From NCBI RefSeq assembly GCF_001927245.1, contig NZ_MJUX01000012.1:1-64000 (forward strand): a DNA stretch of 64,000 nucleotides, read 5' to 3'. The stretch comes from Acuticoccus yangtzensis (lineage in GTDB: Bacteria; Pseudomonadota; Alphaproteobacteria; Rhizobiales; Amorphaceae). The position numbers and the translations under genes are program-made. The notes beneath the pieces are model-generated. The model was not told where the DNA came from and searched no databases. It saw only the letters and a program-made list of their open reading frames with translations. Within the stretch, counting starts at the first letter, position 1, and every line of letters starts with the position of its first letter. This document shows positions 44,201 through 51,114 of the stretch, one piece after another.

Positions 44201-45077
44201 CCTGGCTGAGCGCCACGATGCCGCCGGCCGACCCCGCGACGTCGCCGCTCGTCACGATGGTGACGGCGCCGCCCTTGCCGGTCAGCCCGCCCAGAGGCTG
44301 CATGTTGCCCACCGACACCGCGGCGATGCCCGCGCCCACCGAGGACGACAGCGCCCCGGTATTGGTGATCGAGATCGCCCCGCCGTCACCGGCCGGATTG
44401 ACCGTGTTGTTGTAGTAATAGGCGTTAAATGACGCCATCGAGCCGTGCGAATAGATCGAGAAGGCGCTGCCCTGCTGGGACTGCTGGTTGGGCAGGGCGC
44501 TCCCGGCCGTGTTCGGCAGGAAGGAGGACGTGTCCGCCTTGTCGGTGACGGTGATGTCGGCGCTGTTGGTCGCGGTGAGGGAGAGCCCCTTGCGCCCATA
44601 GGCGGGGATGTGCCGGCTGACGACATAGTTGCCGTCGTTGAGGTAGAGCTCCTGCGCCGGCGTGTTGAGGTAGTAGGCGTAGGCGCCGGCATAGCCATAT
44701 TGCGGCGTCGTCAGCGCCGAGTCGGACGTGATGGTGCAGGTGAAGACCACGTCGGCGCGGTCCTGGCGCTGCTGTGCCACGTCGGACGGGTCGAATTTCT
44801 GCGACCCGTCGATCGTATAGCTGGACACCGAGGGACTGCAGGACGCCTGCGCATAGGCCCGCGAATAGACCGCCAAGGGCACCCCGGCCATCGTCCCGGC
44901 GAGCGCGGTCGACTGCAGCAGCAGCGTGGAGGCGATGCGCCTGATCGCAGCCCCCCGCGGCCGCGTCACGGCCGCCGCGCGGGCAGGAAGCGTCTCACGA
45001 GAGGTGGATTTCGCGGCAGTCGCCCCGTTGTATTCGTCAAATCTGTCCGCCGTCATCGTCCGCCGCCCCGAAATCAT
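38217..45077 (-). CDS. Giant autotransporter (type Va) with glycine-rich repeat passenger
   Basis: 2286 residues. An extended signal region (about 76 residues, hydrophobic core ASTLLLQSTALAGTMAG, cleavage near AQA/S) leads to a very long passenger and a C-terminal beta-barrel of about 285 residues ending in aromatic GYRF, the usual BAM signal. The passenger contains about sixteen copies of [IV]xTxGDxxxG[IV]xxQS[IV]GGGGG, one per 55-90 residues, expected to form a long beta-helix fibre. Two acidic or serine-rich linkers interrupt it (DDD/GGDDD stretch near 41380-41490, poly-Ser/Asp near 41107-41175). Surface adhesion is the likely role. Start 45077 or 45056. A perfect TTGACA lies on the minus strand at 45114-45109. 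Confidence 0.92.
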   Translation of the reverse strand: MISGRRTMTADRFDEYNGATAAKSTSRETLPARAAAVTRPRGAAIRRIASTLLLQSTALAGTMAGVPLAVYSRAYAQASCSPSVSSYTIDGSQKFDPSDVAQQRQDRADVVFTCTITSDSALTTPQYGYAGAYAYYLNTPAQELYLNDGNYVVSRHIPAYGRKGLSLTATNSADITVTDKADTSSFLPNTAGSALPNQQSQQGSAFSIYSHGSMASFNAYYYNNTVNPAGDGGAISITNTGALSSSVGAGIAAVSVGNMQPLGGLTGKGGAVTIVTSGDVAGSAGGIVALSQGGMSTIQDYSPIPPYAVGGKGGTVSVTVTGAAKVAATSTGAGIFAGSYGGNALYQPNPFGQYLYGGPGGKGGDVTVALGTASDAFTGEVSSTAAGTNPGETQLIRKTGAAVAAVSQGGRGVAVGVTISEGGHAGDVNVTANGSSDTLIHTSGDASFGILAQSVAGLAQAEIGESYKLSGGDGGTVTVDLAGGGSITTAGENSSAIVAQSLGGAGQNNDVNTGSAYGDAGSGGVVNVTSDFALSTAGMLAHGIVGQSMAASIAGAIYDNPSDQKFVVGDVADSATGAQSVTITNHGAITTKGVDSAGIIAQSIGGGGGMVHSTADLSTDSRGVVNSSAFQGVGGYAGTAAGNDVTVNNYGAITTYGGTTDSSGDAVGGGIGILAQSIGGGGGINTGSGAYGALGGAGNSTEKGSDGGTVTVWNRAAITTAGDEGHGVLAQSIGGGGGMGRNEKGLFRAVGGSGGAGGDGGAVTVHQHSDIAVSGDYAAGVIAQSIGGGGGNGGSATAFGLFGSSSVGGAGGAGGDAAKAEVLTLTSSKTETTGDHGIGIHVQSIGGGGGTGGAAKSTSDGLLFSFALATGGTGGSGGAGGEAEVEHYGAVTTTGTDAIGALIQSIGGGGGAGGTATTKATSLGMPIDEDGDSLSLNLTISHGGVGGDGGDAGEAVGIVQKSASIVTSGDGATGLHIQSIGGSGGAGGDATATSVSKSLGDLVGDDDSKPISADLNLTIGGAGAGAGDGAKAYGHVLGTISTSGALADGMLVQSVGGGGGAGGAGAGTAKTVKHAVSGTLNISVGAAGGGGGTGGLAMGGLASGASVTAKGLGARGIVVQSVGGGGGSGGGGTGNDGADWTVTVGLGGTGGPGGDGGTVYAWNAGAISTSGDDATGLIAQSVGGGGGTAGLGTSSITHTEEKKKEDDDGGDDDGGDDDDGDGGDETAILVGDDDDTETKNYLTVGDGTGGGGGTGGTIYVGIGETGGAIKRGTIVTTGDVSHGVLAQSVGGGGGAGAVTTSSDSSSSSSSSSDSSSDDSGDDPDVTLTMGSSGGLGGNGRDVTVYASTVTTSGFGSSAIIAQSIGGGGGTGTSSGFAVPKVKVSLGAKSSENGGGTGGTVTVDVLDGETLKTGGDSSHGVVAQSVGGGGGLGIVALGTADLAHDDTLQGVISVELGTNGGTSDPANKLFANTVTVDHKGHIETAGDRSIGIIAQSIGGGGGFLSASSQNFDGGVNWVSDQSAAAGADVTVSLEGATIVTSGDGAFGILAQSISGGGGAVTDTSEMVQVDSDGLSSYSYAHGTATSSGQVAVTLDSTSSIATSGFQAHGIMAQSIAGGGGLILRDQGSFAGSLNRNAGSSNSGGVTVDVNGSVSTTSSYAWSVWTQTQDGTVDITIGEGGTVSGAIGIGSYGDNLGGAVYASVGTAGTINVTNNGTLDGDLVTTYNVATGQSSAVRGAAPTVTTVPSNSAPSNSPPANSRLVNTGTFRTGGTVAVNNVLNAGTMTVGKVGDFAATTVHGDLTSITAAQARRLTRTALPADARARGRGHLAGVDVDMEKGLSDQLVVKGDFAGDWDVSLNVATLLPNVRAEFLAIEGAATGTIDVEDSLIFGFSGLTTGANGRSGVTVEQANFDAAGAGLSRNRQEAARALQSAWDTIAAANGTRAMNDGGPTMGEMFGAFHGATADTYDDMVAQLVSHTALGPLARAPSMAVAAANSAMACEGFATGAILEDGACMWGTVNGAAARYDGYDGDPGYSLDAYGVTGGAQFELGGGWFVGGTVGYENGAYSGNGATLDTDTAFGALSVKKEIAGFTVGLAAGGGYTWGDGSRTVVNGAFVGRAESEPNSSYLFARARGAYTLALNEWAYVRPALDFDVISVNQESYRESGAGALNLDVAGATETFVVLTPSVEMGARVNVTETLPTRIFATAGVSFFSEDEFTSKGRLAGVPSMETFDTKTSIGDALARVGIGVDLSPAEGFEVKLQYDGAFSEEMQSHGGSLRIGYRF
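40220..43640 (-). repeat. Coding repeat region of the autotransporter passenger
   Basis: About 3.4 kb of in-frame repeats encode the QSIGGGGG modules. At DNA level the recurring element reads GCCGCCGCCGCCGATCGACT or close variants on the plus strand. Such near-identical blocks are prone to length change by recombination and to assembly collapse. Confidence 0.85.
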
Positions 45078-45292
45078 CTTACTTTTCGTCGACGGAAAGC
45101 GATAATTATGTCAACGCATTCTCGTTGGGATGCTTGAAAGCCGGGGCATTCGCCACTGGAGTGGGGACTTTGAACCACATGCATTTAATCGAATCGCGAG
45201 GTGATGTTATGGGACGCACGGGCGCCCCCGCCGCCGGCGCGGGTCCGGCCGCCACCCCCGCCCCGCGCCCGAGCTGAGAGATCCCCGCCCCC

Positions 45293-46504
45293 ATGAACGA
45301 CGACATCGAACCCGGCGCGAACCCCGCCCCGCCGCCGAGCCGAGACGCCGCCGCGACCGATAAGCCCGCCGCAACGGCCGCGCCCGCGGCCGCCGATGCA
45401 CCCGGCGCACACGCGGCCGCCCCGCCGCAGCCGCTCCTCACCACCATCACCGCATCGCGCGGCTTCGCCCAGTGGCTGGCGCTGCACAACGCCTCGCTCG
45501 CCTTCACCTCCTACCAGACGGGCCAATTCTTCCTCGTCGGCGTGCGGCCGGACGGGGCGCTGTCGCTGCACCAGCGCAACTTCGTGCGCGCCATGGGCCT
45601 CGCCGGGAACAGCCAGACGCTGCTGCTGGCGGGCCTTGCCCAAATCTGGCGGTTCGAGAACGTGCTCGGCCCCGACCAGCGCGCCAACGCCCACTTCGAT
45701 CGGCTCTACGTGCCCCGCCGCGGCCACACCGTCGCCGACCTCGACGTCCACGAGCTCGGCATCGACCGCGCCGGGCGGCTCCTTTTCGTCAACACCAAAT
45801 ATTCCTGCCTCGCCACCGACAGCACGCTCCATTCCTTCAAGCCCGTCTGGCGCCCGCCTTTCGTCTCCCGCCTCGCCCCGGAGGACCGCTGCCACCTCAA
45901 CGGCCTCGCCATGGAGGAGGGCGTTCCGCGCTACGTCACCGCCGTCGCCACCACCGACATCGTCGACGGCTGGCGCGACAAGCGGCGCGACGGCGGCGTG
46001 GTGGTGGAGATCGCGACCGACCGCATCCTTGCCGAGGGCCTCTCCATGCCGCACTCGCCGCGGGTGCATCAGGGCGCGGTGTGGGTGCTCGATTCCGGCA
46101 ACGGATATTTGACGCGCATCGACCCCGAGACCGGCGCGGCCGAGCGTGTCGCCTTCTGCCCCGGCTTCCTGCGCGGCCTGTCCTTCCATGGCGGTTACGC
46201 GGTCGTCGGCCTATCGCTCGCCCGCCACGAGGGCGTCTTCTCCGGGCTTCCCTTGCAGGAGGCGCTGGAGGCGCGCGGCGCCGACCCCTGGTGCGGCGTC
46301 CAGATCGTCGACACGCGCAACGGCGACATCGTCGAATGGCTGCGGCTGGAAGGCGCCGTGCGCGAGCTCTTCGACGTGCGCGTCCTGCCCGGCGTGCGCT
46401 GCCCCATGGCGCTGCCGACCTTCGGCCCGGAACTCGCCAGCTTCATCACCATCGAGGCGCCCGACCGCCCGCTGTCTGAGCGCGGCTGGTCCGCGCCCGC
46501 CTGA
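45293..46504 (+). CDS. TIGR03032-type conserved protein
   Basis: 403 residues. After a 45-residue Ala/Pro-rich N-terminus the protein shows the TIGR03032/DUF4915 pattern: CHLNGLAMEEGVPRYVTAVA, SMPHSPRVHQGAVWVLDSGNGYL, CPGFLRGLSFHGGYAVVGLS and DPWCGVQIVDTRNGDIVEWLRLEGAVRELFDV. The repeats suggest a beta-propeller. No function is established for this family; I do not assign one. No signal peptide is visible. It is divergent from the giant autotransporter and 28 bp before an exported amidohydrolase. Confidence 0.82.
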   Translation: MNDDIEPGANPAPPPSRDAAATDKPAATAAPAAADAPGAHAAAPPQPLLTTITASRGFAQWLALHNASLAFTSYQTGQFFLVGVRPDGALSLHQRNFVRAMGLAGNSQTLLLAGLAQIWRFENVLGPDQRANAHFDRLYVPRRGHTVADLDVHELGIDRAGRLLFVNTKYSCLATDSTLHSFKPVWRPPFVSRLAPEDRCHLNGLAMEEGVPRYVTAVATTDIVDGWRDKRRDGGVVVEIATDRILAEGLSMPHSPRVHQGAVWVLDSGNGYLTRIDPETGAAERVAFCPGFLRGLSFHGGYAVVGLSLARHEGVFSGLPLQEALEARGADPWCGVQIVDTRNGDIVEWLRLEGAVRELFDVRVLPGVRCPMALPTFGPELASFITIEAPDRPLSERGWSAPA

Positions 46505-46532
46505 CCCTTTCTTGGCCTGCACGGAGACCCCG

Positions 46533-48374
46533 TTGAAACACCTACCGCTCGCCGCCGCGCTGCTGGCCGGATCCATGCTCTGGACCGGCGCCGCCACCGC
46601 GCAACAGATCGCCGACACCATCTATTCCGGCGGCCCCATCGTCACCATCGATGATGCCCGCCCCACCGCCGAGGCGGTGGCGGTGAAGGACGGGCGCATC
46701 GTCGCCGTCGGCACGCTGGACGCCATGGACGCCTTCCGCGGCGAGGCGACGGAGGCCTTCGACCTCGCCGGGCGCGCCATGCTGCCGGGCTTCGTCGACA
46801 GTCACGGCCACGTTGTCTTCGGCGGCCTGCAGGCGCTGTCGGCCAATCTCCTCTCCCCGCCGGACGGCAAGGTGACCGACATCGCCAGCCTGCAAGCCAC
46901 GCTGAAGAGCTGGATGGAGGCGAACGCCGACGAGGTGAAGAAGGTCGGCGTCGTCGTCGGCTTCGGTTACGACAACGCCCAGCTTTCCGAGCTGCGCCAC
47001 CCGACCCGCGCCGAGCTCGACGCGGTGACGACCGACTATCCCGTCATCATCGTCCACCAGTCCGGCCATCTGGGCGTTGCCAACTCCAAGGCGCTGGAGG
47101 TGGCGGGGATCACCGACGCGACGCAGAACCCGCCCGGCGGCGTCTACCAGCGGAGCGCCGACGGCACCCTGAACGGCGTGATGGAGGAATACGCCTTCTT
47201 CCCGGTGCTGATCAAAAACCTCGCCGGCCTCGGCCCGGCCGGGCTGGAATCCTTCACCAAGGCGGGCGCCGCGTTGTGGGCGAGCTTCGGCTACACCACC
47301 GCCCAGGAGGGCCGCTCGACGCCTGCCATCGTCGAGGCCATCCGCGCCGTGGGCGGCACCGGAGACCTTCCCATCGACGTCGTGACCTTCCCCGACGTTC
47401 TGGAGGCGCGCGACTTCATCGCCGCCAACGTTGCGCCGGACTATACCGACCGGGTGCGCGTCGGCGGCTGCAAGCTCACCATCGACGGCTCGCCCCAGGG
47501 CTTCACCGCCCTGCGCGACCGGCCCTATTACGACCCGGTCGGCGACTATCCCCCCGGCTATGCGGGCTACGCCGCCGTCACCATGGACGAGGTCCAGGAC
47601 GCGGTGAACTGGTGCTACGATAACGGCATTCAGATCATCACCCACGCCAACGGCGAGGGCGCGTCCGACATGCTGATCGCCGCCATCGACGCCGCCCAGG
47701 CGACCTATGGCGCGAAGCCGATCCGCCCCGTCCTCGTCCACGGCCAGTTCGTGCGCCAAGACCAGATCGACAGCTACAAGCGCCTCGGCGTGTTTCCGTC
47801 GCTGTTCCCGATGCACACCTTCTACTGGGGCGACTGGCACCGCGATCACACGGTGGGGCCGGTGAATGCCGACAACATTTCGCCCACCGGCTGGGTGCGT
47901 GAGCGGGGCATGATCTTCGGCACCCACCACGACGCGCCGGTGGCCTTCCCCGATTCTATGCGCGTTCTCGCCGCGACGGTCACCCGGCGCACGCGCTCCG
48001 GCGACATTCTGGGCCCCGCCCAGCGCGTCGACGTCATGACGGCGCTGAAGGCGATGACGATCTGGCCCGCCTGGCAGCACTTCGAGGAGGCCGACAAGGG
48101 GTCCATCGAGGTCGGCAAGCTCGCCGATTTCGTGATCCTGTCGCAGGACCCCACCGCCGTCGATCCCGAGACGCTGGCCGACCTTCAGGTCATGTCCACC
48201 ATCAAGGACGGCACGGTGGTCTTCACCCGCGGCGACGAAAACGGGGACGGCGGCATGCGCCAGGGCCGCATGCAATCGCCGTTCGGCGCCGACCCCGTCA
48301 CCGCCCACCTTCTGCTGCACGCCATGTATGACGGCCTCGGCGCCACCCCGGACGCCGGCCACATGCACCGCTGA
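46533..48374 (+). CDS. Exported YtcJ-like amidohydrolase
   Basis: 613 residues. A signal peptide (MKHLPLAAALLAGSMLWTGAATAQQ) begins at TTG 46533, with GGAG 9 nt upstream. The amidohydrolase-3 domain has the metal motif HxH in LPGFVDSHGHVVFGG, GCKLTIDGSPQGFTALRD around the second metal region, and IITHANGEGASD. The C-terminal VGKLADFVILSQDP is the usual ending. It hydrolyses an unknown amide, lactam or carbamate in the periplasm. The gene is probably in one operon with the TIGR03032 gene. Confidence 0.9.
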   Translation: MKHLPLAAALLAGSMLWTGAATAQQIADTIYSGGPIVTIDDARPTAEAVAVKDGRIVAVGTLDAMDAFRGEATEAFDLAGRAMLPGFVDSHGHVVFGGLQALSANLLSPPDGKVTDIASLQATLKSWMEANADEVKKVGVVVGFGYDNAQLSELRHPTRAELDAVTTDYPVIIVHQSGHLGVANSKALEVAGITDATQNPPGGVYQRSADGTLNGVMEEYAFFPVLIKNLAGLGPAGLESFTKAGAALWASFGYTTAQEGRSTPAIVEAIRAVGGTGDLPIDVVTFPDVLEARDFIAANVAPDYTDRVRVGGCKLTIDGSPQGFTALRDRPYYDPVGDYPPGYAGYAAVTMDEVQDAVNWCYDNGIQIITHANGEGASDMLIAAIDAAQATYGAKPIRPVLVHGQFVRQDQIDSYKRLGVFPSLFPMHTFYWGDWHRDHTVGPVNADNISPTGWVRERGMIFGTHHDAPVAFPDSMRVLAATVTRRTRSGDILGPAQRVDVMTALKAMTIWPAWQHFEEADKGSIEVGKLADFVILSQDPTAVDPETLADLQVMSTIKDGTVVFTRGDENGDGGMRQGRMQSPFGADPVTAHLLLHAMYDGLGATPDAGHMHR

Positions 48375-48389
48375 GCGCAGCTTTATTTC

Positions 48390-48419
48390 CGGTTGTGTTT
48401 TGCGCGCGAAACACAACCG
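48390..48419. repeat. Perfect 11-bp inverted repeat, CGGTTGTGTTT-N8-AAACACAACCG
   Basis: It lies 15 bp after the amidohydrolase stop. The loop TGCGCGCG is itself partly self-complementary. No T-run follows on either strand, so it is not a standard intrinsic terminator. It directly precedes the VapC remnant and may mark the deletion or insertion boundary. Confidence 0.6.
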
Positions 48420-48427
48420 ACGAACGC

Positions 48428-48535
48428 GACACCTCGAGCGCCGCCAAGGCGCTCCTCCACGGCCTGACGGTGGTGACGCGCAACCGCCGCGACTTCGAGC
48501 CGATGGGCACGGCGCTCTTGACCCCCTGGGTCTGA
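48428..48535 (+). pseudogene. Remnant of a VapC-type PIN-domain toxin (C-terminal 35 codons)
   Basis: The frame reads AAKALLHGLTVVTRNRRDFEPMG followed by TALLTPWV and a stop. This is the conserved C-terminus of VapC ribonuclease toxins, including the last acidic active-site region (TRNxxDF). No start codon, N-terminal PIN segment or VapB antitoxin is present. A deletion has removed the rest, with the break close to the inverted repeat at 48390-48419. Confidence 0.75.
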
Positions 48536-48628
48536 GGCGGCGTTCCATAAGTCTCCTTCTACGCCGGACTCGGTCATCGCCGAAGCAGCGATACAAGACC
48601 CGGCGGCGGCTCCTGCGCGCACGAAAAT

Positions 48629-48653
48629 GGGCCGCCGATGCGATCGGCGGCCC
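48629..48653 (-). terminator. Intrinsic terminator of the alcohol dehydrogenase operon
   Basis: On the minus strand GGGCCGCCGA pairs perfectly with TCGGCGGCCC around a 5-nt loop and is followed by ATTTTCGT. It lies 35 bp beyond the dehydrogenase stop at 48688. This is the clearest Rho-independent terminator in the window. Confidence 0.7.
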
Positions 48654-48687
48654 GTCTCGGTTCGCGGCATTTCGTGGCGGTCGGGCG

Positions 48688-49866
48688 TTACACCCCGCCA
48701 GGCTTCAGGACGACCTTCGTCCACGTGTCCTGCTCGTTCTTGAAGTTGGCGTAGCCGGTGGGCGCCTCGTCCAGCGGCAGGCGGTGGCTGATGAGGAAGG
48801 TCGTGTCGAGCTCACCCTCTTCGATGCGCTTCAGCAGCTCGTGCGTGTAGCGCTGGACGTGCGTCTGCCCGGTGCGGACCTGCAGCCCCTTCTCCATCAA
48901 CGCGCCGAGGGGGAAGGTGTCGAGGAAGCCGCCATAGACACCGGGGATCGAAACCCGGCCGCCCTTGCGCACCGCCATCAGCGCCTCACGCAAGGCGTGC
49001 CCCACATCCGCGCCGATGCCGACCTTCTGCTTGATCGTATCCATCACGTTGTCGAGGGCGAAGCCGTGGCTCTCCATGCCGACAGCGTCGATCACCGCAT
49101 CCGGCCCCAGACCGCCGCTCATCTCCATCAGCGCCTGAAGCACCGACGTCTCGCGGAAGTTGATCGTCTTCGCGCCCAGCCGCTGCGCAAGCTCCAGGCG
49201 GTGGGGATAGTGGTCGATCGCGATCACCTGATGGGCCCCCATCGCAAGGGCCGACTGCACCGCGAACAGACCGACGGGACCGGCACCCCACACTGCCACG
49301 GTGTCGCCCTCTTCGATGTCGCAATTCTCTGCCGCCATCCAGCCGGTCGGCAGAATGTCGGACAGGAAGAGCACTTTCTCGTCCTCCAGATGGTCGGGGA
49401 TGACGATGGGGCCGACGTCGGAGAAGGGCACGCGCACATATTCGGCCTGGCCGCCCGGATAGCCGCCGGTGAGGTGCGAGTAGCCGAACAGAGCGCTGAC
49501 CGCGTGGCCGTAGAGCGTCTCGGAAATGTCCTGTTTGGCGACGGGGTTGGAGTTGTCGCACGCCGAGTAGAGCTTCTTCTCGCAGAAGAAGCAGCTGCCG
49601 CAGGAGATGGTGAACGGCACGACGACGCGCTGCCCCACCTTCAGCGTCGACCCCGGCCCCACGTCGACGACCTCGCCCATGAATTCGTGGCCGAGAATGT
49701 CCCCCGGCAGAACGCCCGGAATGACACCGTCATAAAGGTGGAGGTCGGAACCGCAGATCGCTGTGGACGTGATCTTCAGGATCGCGTCGCGCGGGTTCAT
49801 GATTTCGGGATCGGGCATCGTTTCGACGCGCACGTCGTGCGTGCCGTGCCAAGTCAGAGCGCGCAT
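48688..49866 (-). CDS. Zinc-dependent alcohol/formaldehyde dehydrogenase
   Basis: 392 residues of the medium-chain zinc dehydrogenase family, close in pattern to glutathione-independent formaldehyde dehydrogenases. Catalytic zinc ligands are in [12 protein letters not shown] and GHEFMGEVV; structural zinc ligands in [15 protein letters not shown]; the cofactor fold has [13 protein letters not shown]. The substrate may be formaldehyde or another small alcohol or aldehyde. It follows the SRPBCC gene by 2 bp and ends at a strong terminator. Confidence 0.9.
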   Translation of the reverse strand: MRALTWHGTHDVRVETMPDPEIMNPRDAILKITSTAICGSDLHLYDGVIPGVLPGDILGHEFMGEVVDVGPGSTLKVGQRVVVPFTISCGSCFFCEKKLYSACDNSNPVAKQDISETLYGHAVSALFGYSHLTGGYPGGQAEYVRVPFSDVGPIVIPDHLEDEKVLFLSDILPTGWMAAENCDIEEGDTVAVWGAGPVGLFAVQSALAMGAHQVIAIDHYPHRLELAQRLGAKTINFRETSVLQALMEMSGGLGPDAVIDAVGMESHGFALDNVMDTIKQKVGIGADVGHALREALMAVRKGGRVSIPGVYGGFLDTFPLGALMEKGLQVRTGQTHVQRYTHELLKRIEEGELDTTFLISHRLPLDEAPTGYANFKNEQDTWTKVVLKPGGV

Positions 49867-49868
49867 GT

Positions 49869-50552
49869 TCAGTCTCCCTGCGACGTCGGGCGGTGGTTGC
49901 GGGAGATGGCGATCTCGCCTGTCTCCATCAGCATCTTGAGACGCTTCAGGTCGCGCCGGCCCTGGATGGCGGGCTCCTTCTGGAACAGCGCGGCGATGGC
50001 GCGGCCGATCTCGCCGAACGGGGCCTTGTAGGCGATTACCGCCTCAACCTCGGTGCCGCGGCCGGCCGGGGCGTCGCGCAGGAGGATCTTGCCACGCGTT
50101 TCGATCTCGGAGCCCTCGACGGAGCGCCAGGCGATCTCCTCGTTCTCGCGGTCGGTGACGATTTCGGTCTCGACGTCGAAGTTCACACCGGCGGGGCCGG
50201 CGATGGTCCACACCGCGCGCGTGTCCCCTGTGCGCTTCACCTTATGGATGTTCTCCATGAAGCGGGCGAGCTGGGCGGGGTCCTTGAACACCGCATAGAC
50301 GTCCGCGCGGGGGCGGTTGATGGTGACGGTGCGGCCGACGACGTCGTGCTTGCCGAAACGGGCCAGGCCGCGGCGGGTGCGCCCAGGCGCCGAATCGGAT
50401 GCGCCGGAGCGGTGCGGCCGCTCGATCAGTGCGGTGACGGCGATGAGGCCGACGGCGGCCGCCGCCAAGGCACCGGCGCCGGCCCATCGGTGGGACGAAC
50501 GGTCGGCCTCGGGCGCCTCTCCCGCGGGCGGGGCGTGATGAGTGAGGGTCAT
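49869..50552 (-). CDS. SRPBCC (polyketide cyclase/dehydrase-like) membrane-anchored protein
   Basis: 227 residues. An N-terminal hydrophobic helix ([18 protein letters not shown]) is followed by a START/SRPBCC fold: [48 protein letters not shown] and [15 protein letters not shown]. Such domains bind hydrophobic ligands; the function here is unknown. It is translationally close to the dehydrogenase gene. ATG 50552 is preferred over upstream arginine-rich open sequence. Confidence 0.82.
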   Translation of the reverse strand: MTLTHHAPPAGEAPEADRSSHRWAGAGALAAAAVGLIAVTALIERPHRSGASDSAPGRTRRGLARFGKHDVVGRTVTINRPRADVYAVFKDPAQLARFMENIHKVKRTGDTRAVWTIAGPAGVNFDVETEIVTDRENEEIAWRSVEGSEIETRGKILLRDAPAGRGTEVEAVIAYKAPFGEIGRAIAALFQKEPAIQGRRDLKRLKMLMETGEIAISRNHRPTSQGD

Positions 50553-50583
50553 GATATCAACGGGTGTCCATGGGTCAGATCGA

Positions 50584-50829
50584 TCAGATACGGGGGGACG
50601 GAACGGCGCCGATCGGCGCCTCGTCCGAACTCGGAGCGGCGTCGCCCTCGGGGCGATAGGCGTCCGGCACCGGCGGGGGCGTTCCCATTTCGCCGTGCTG
50701 CCGCGCCGCGATCTCACGCCACGCCTCGTTCCAATGCGCTTCGCGTCTTCCGTCCGGCCGGCCTTCCGCCTCCCAAAGGGCGTAGGCTCTCTGCCGGATG
50801 CGGTGTTCGAGCTCGTTGTCGTTGTCCAT
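50584..50829 (-). CDS. DUF2934 family small protein
   Basis: 81 residues. The DUF2934 core is visible as HRIRQRAYALWEAEGRPDGR followed by EAHWNEAWREI. An AGAAGGA ribosome site lies 11 nt before the ATG at 50829. The function of DUF2934 is not established; members are frequent in stress-related alphaproteobacterial gene clusters. It lies 31 bp before the SRPBCC gene on the same strand and is probably the first gene of that operon. Confidence 0.8.
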   Translation of the reverse strand: MDNDNELEHRIRQRAYALWEAEGRPDGRREAHWNEAWREIAARQHGEMGTPPPVPDAYRPEGDAAPSSDEAPIGAVPSPRI

Positions 50830-51114
50830 GATGCCGGTCCTTCTCGAGCGGCCGGGTCTCATCCGCGTGGGACGCCTCGCCGTTCCGAGGGAAGACGCGG
50901 GATCAGGTTTTCGTTCCTGTGAAATGCGCGATTACATTTCATTTCCCGCGCCACATCGAAGAATAAAAACATAGATTAAAATAGAACGCTTCAAATGGTC
51001 GCGCTTCATCTCATCCGATGCCGGCCGTGCGGGGTGCCATAACTTGAACCGGCCTCCGCTATTGGGCGGCCGCCAGCCGAAAGGGACGCTGCGACGGGCC
51101 GCTCACGCCGGGCG
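50830..51114 (-). promoter_or_regulatory. AT-rich promoter region upstream of the DUF2934 operon
   Basis: 285 bp without a gene. Its centre (50930-50995) is unusually AT-rich for this genome, with AATAAAAACATAGATTAAAA. On the minus strand GGAAC (50917-50913) resembles the -35 element of alphaproteobacterial EcfG general-stress promoters, but the -10 (CGTC at 15-bp spacing) is off consensus. Confidence 0.35.

Noticed and set aside
40518-44432. Long plus-strand open frames opposite the autotransporter
   Set aside because: They are antisense reflections of glycine-rich repeats (Ala/Pro/Arg-rich translations) with no recognisable domain or start signal.
48390-48419. Intrinsic terminator of the amidohydrolase operon
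   Set aside because: The stem is perfect but neither strand has a T-run after it; recorded as an inverted repeat instead.
50863-51114. Small gene in the AT-rich space upstream of the DUF2934 gene
   Set aside because: Frames there are short, lack ribosome sites and have no conserved look; the base composition fits a promoter.
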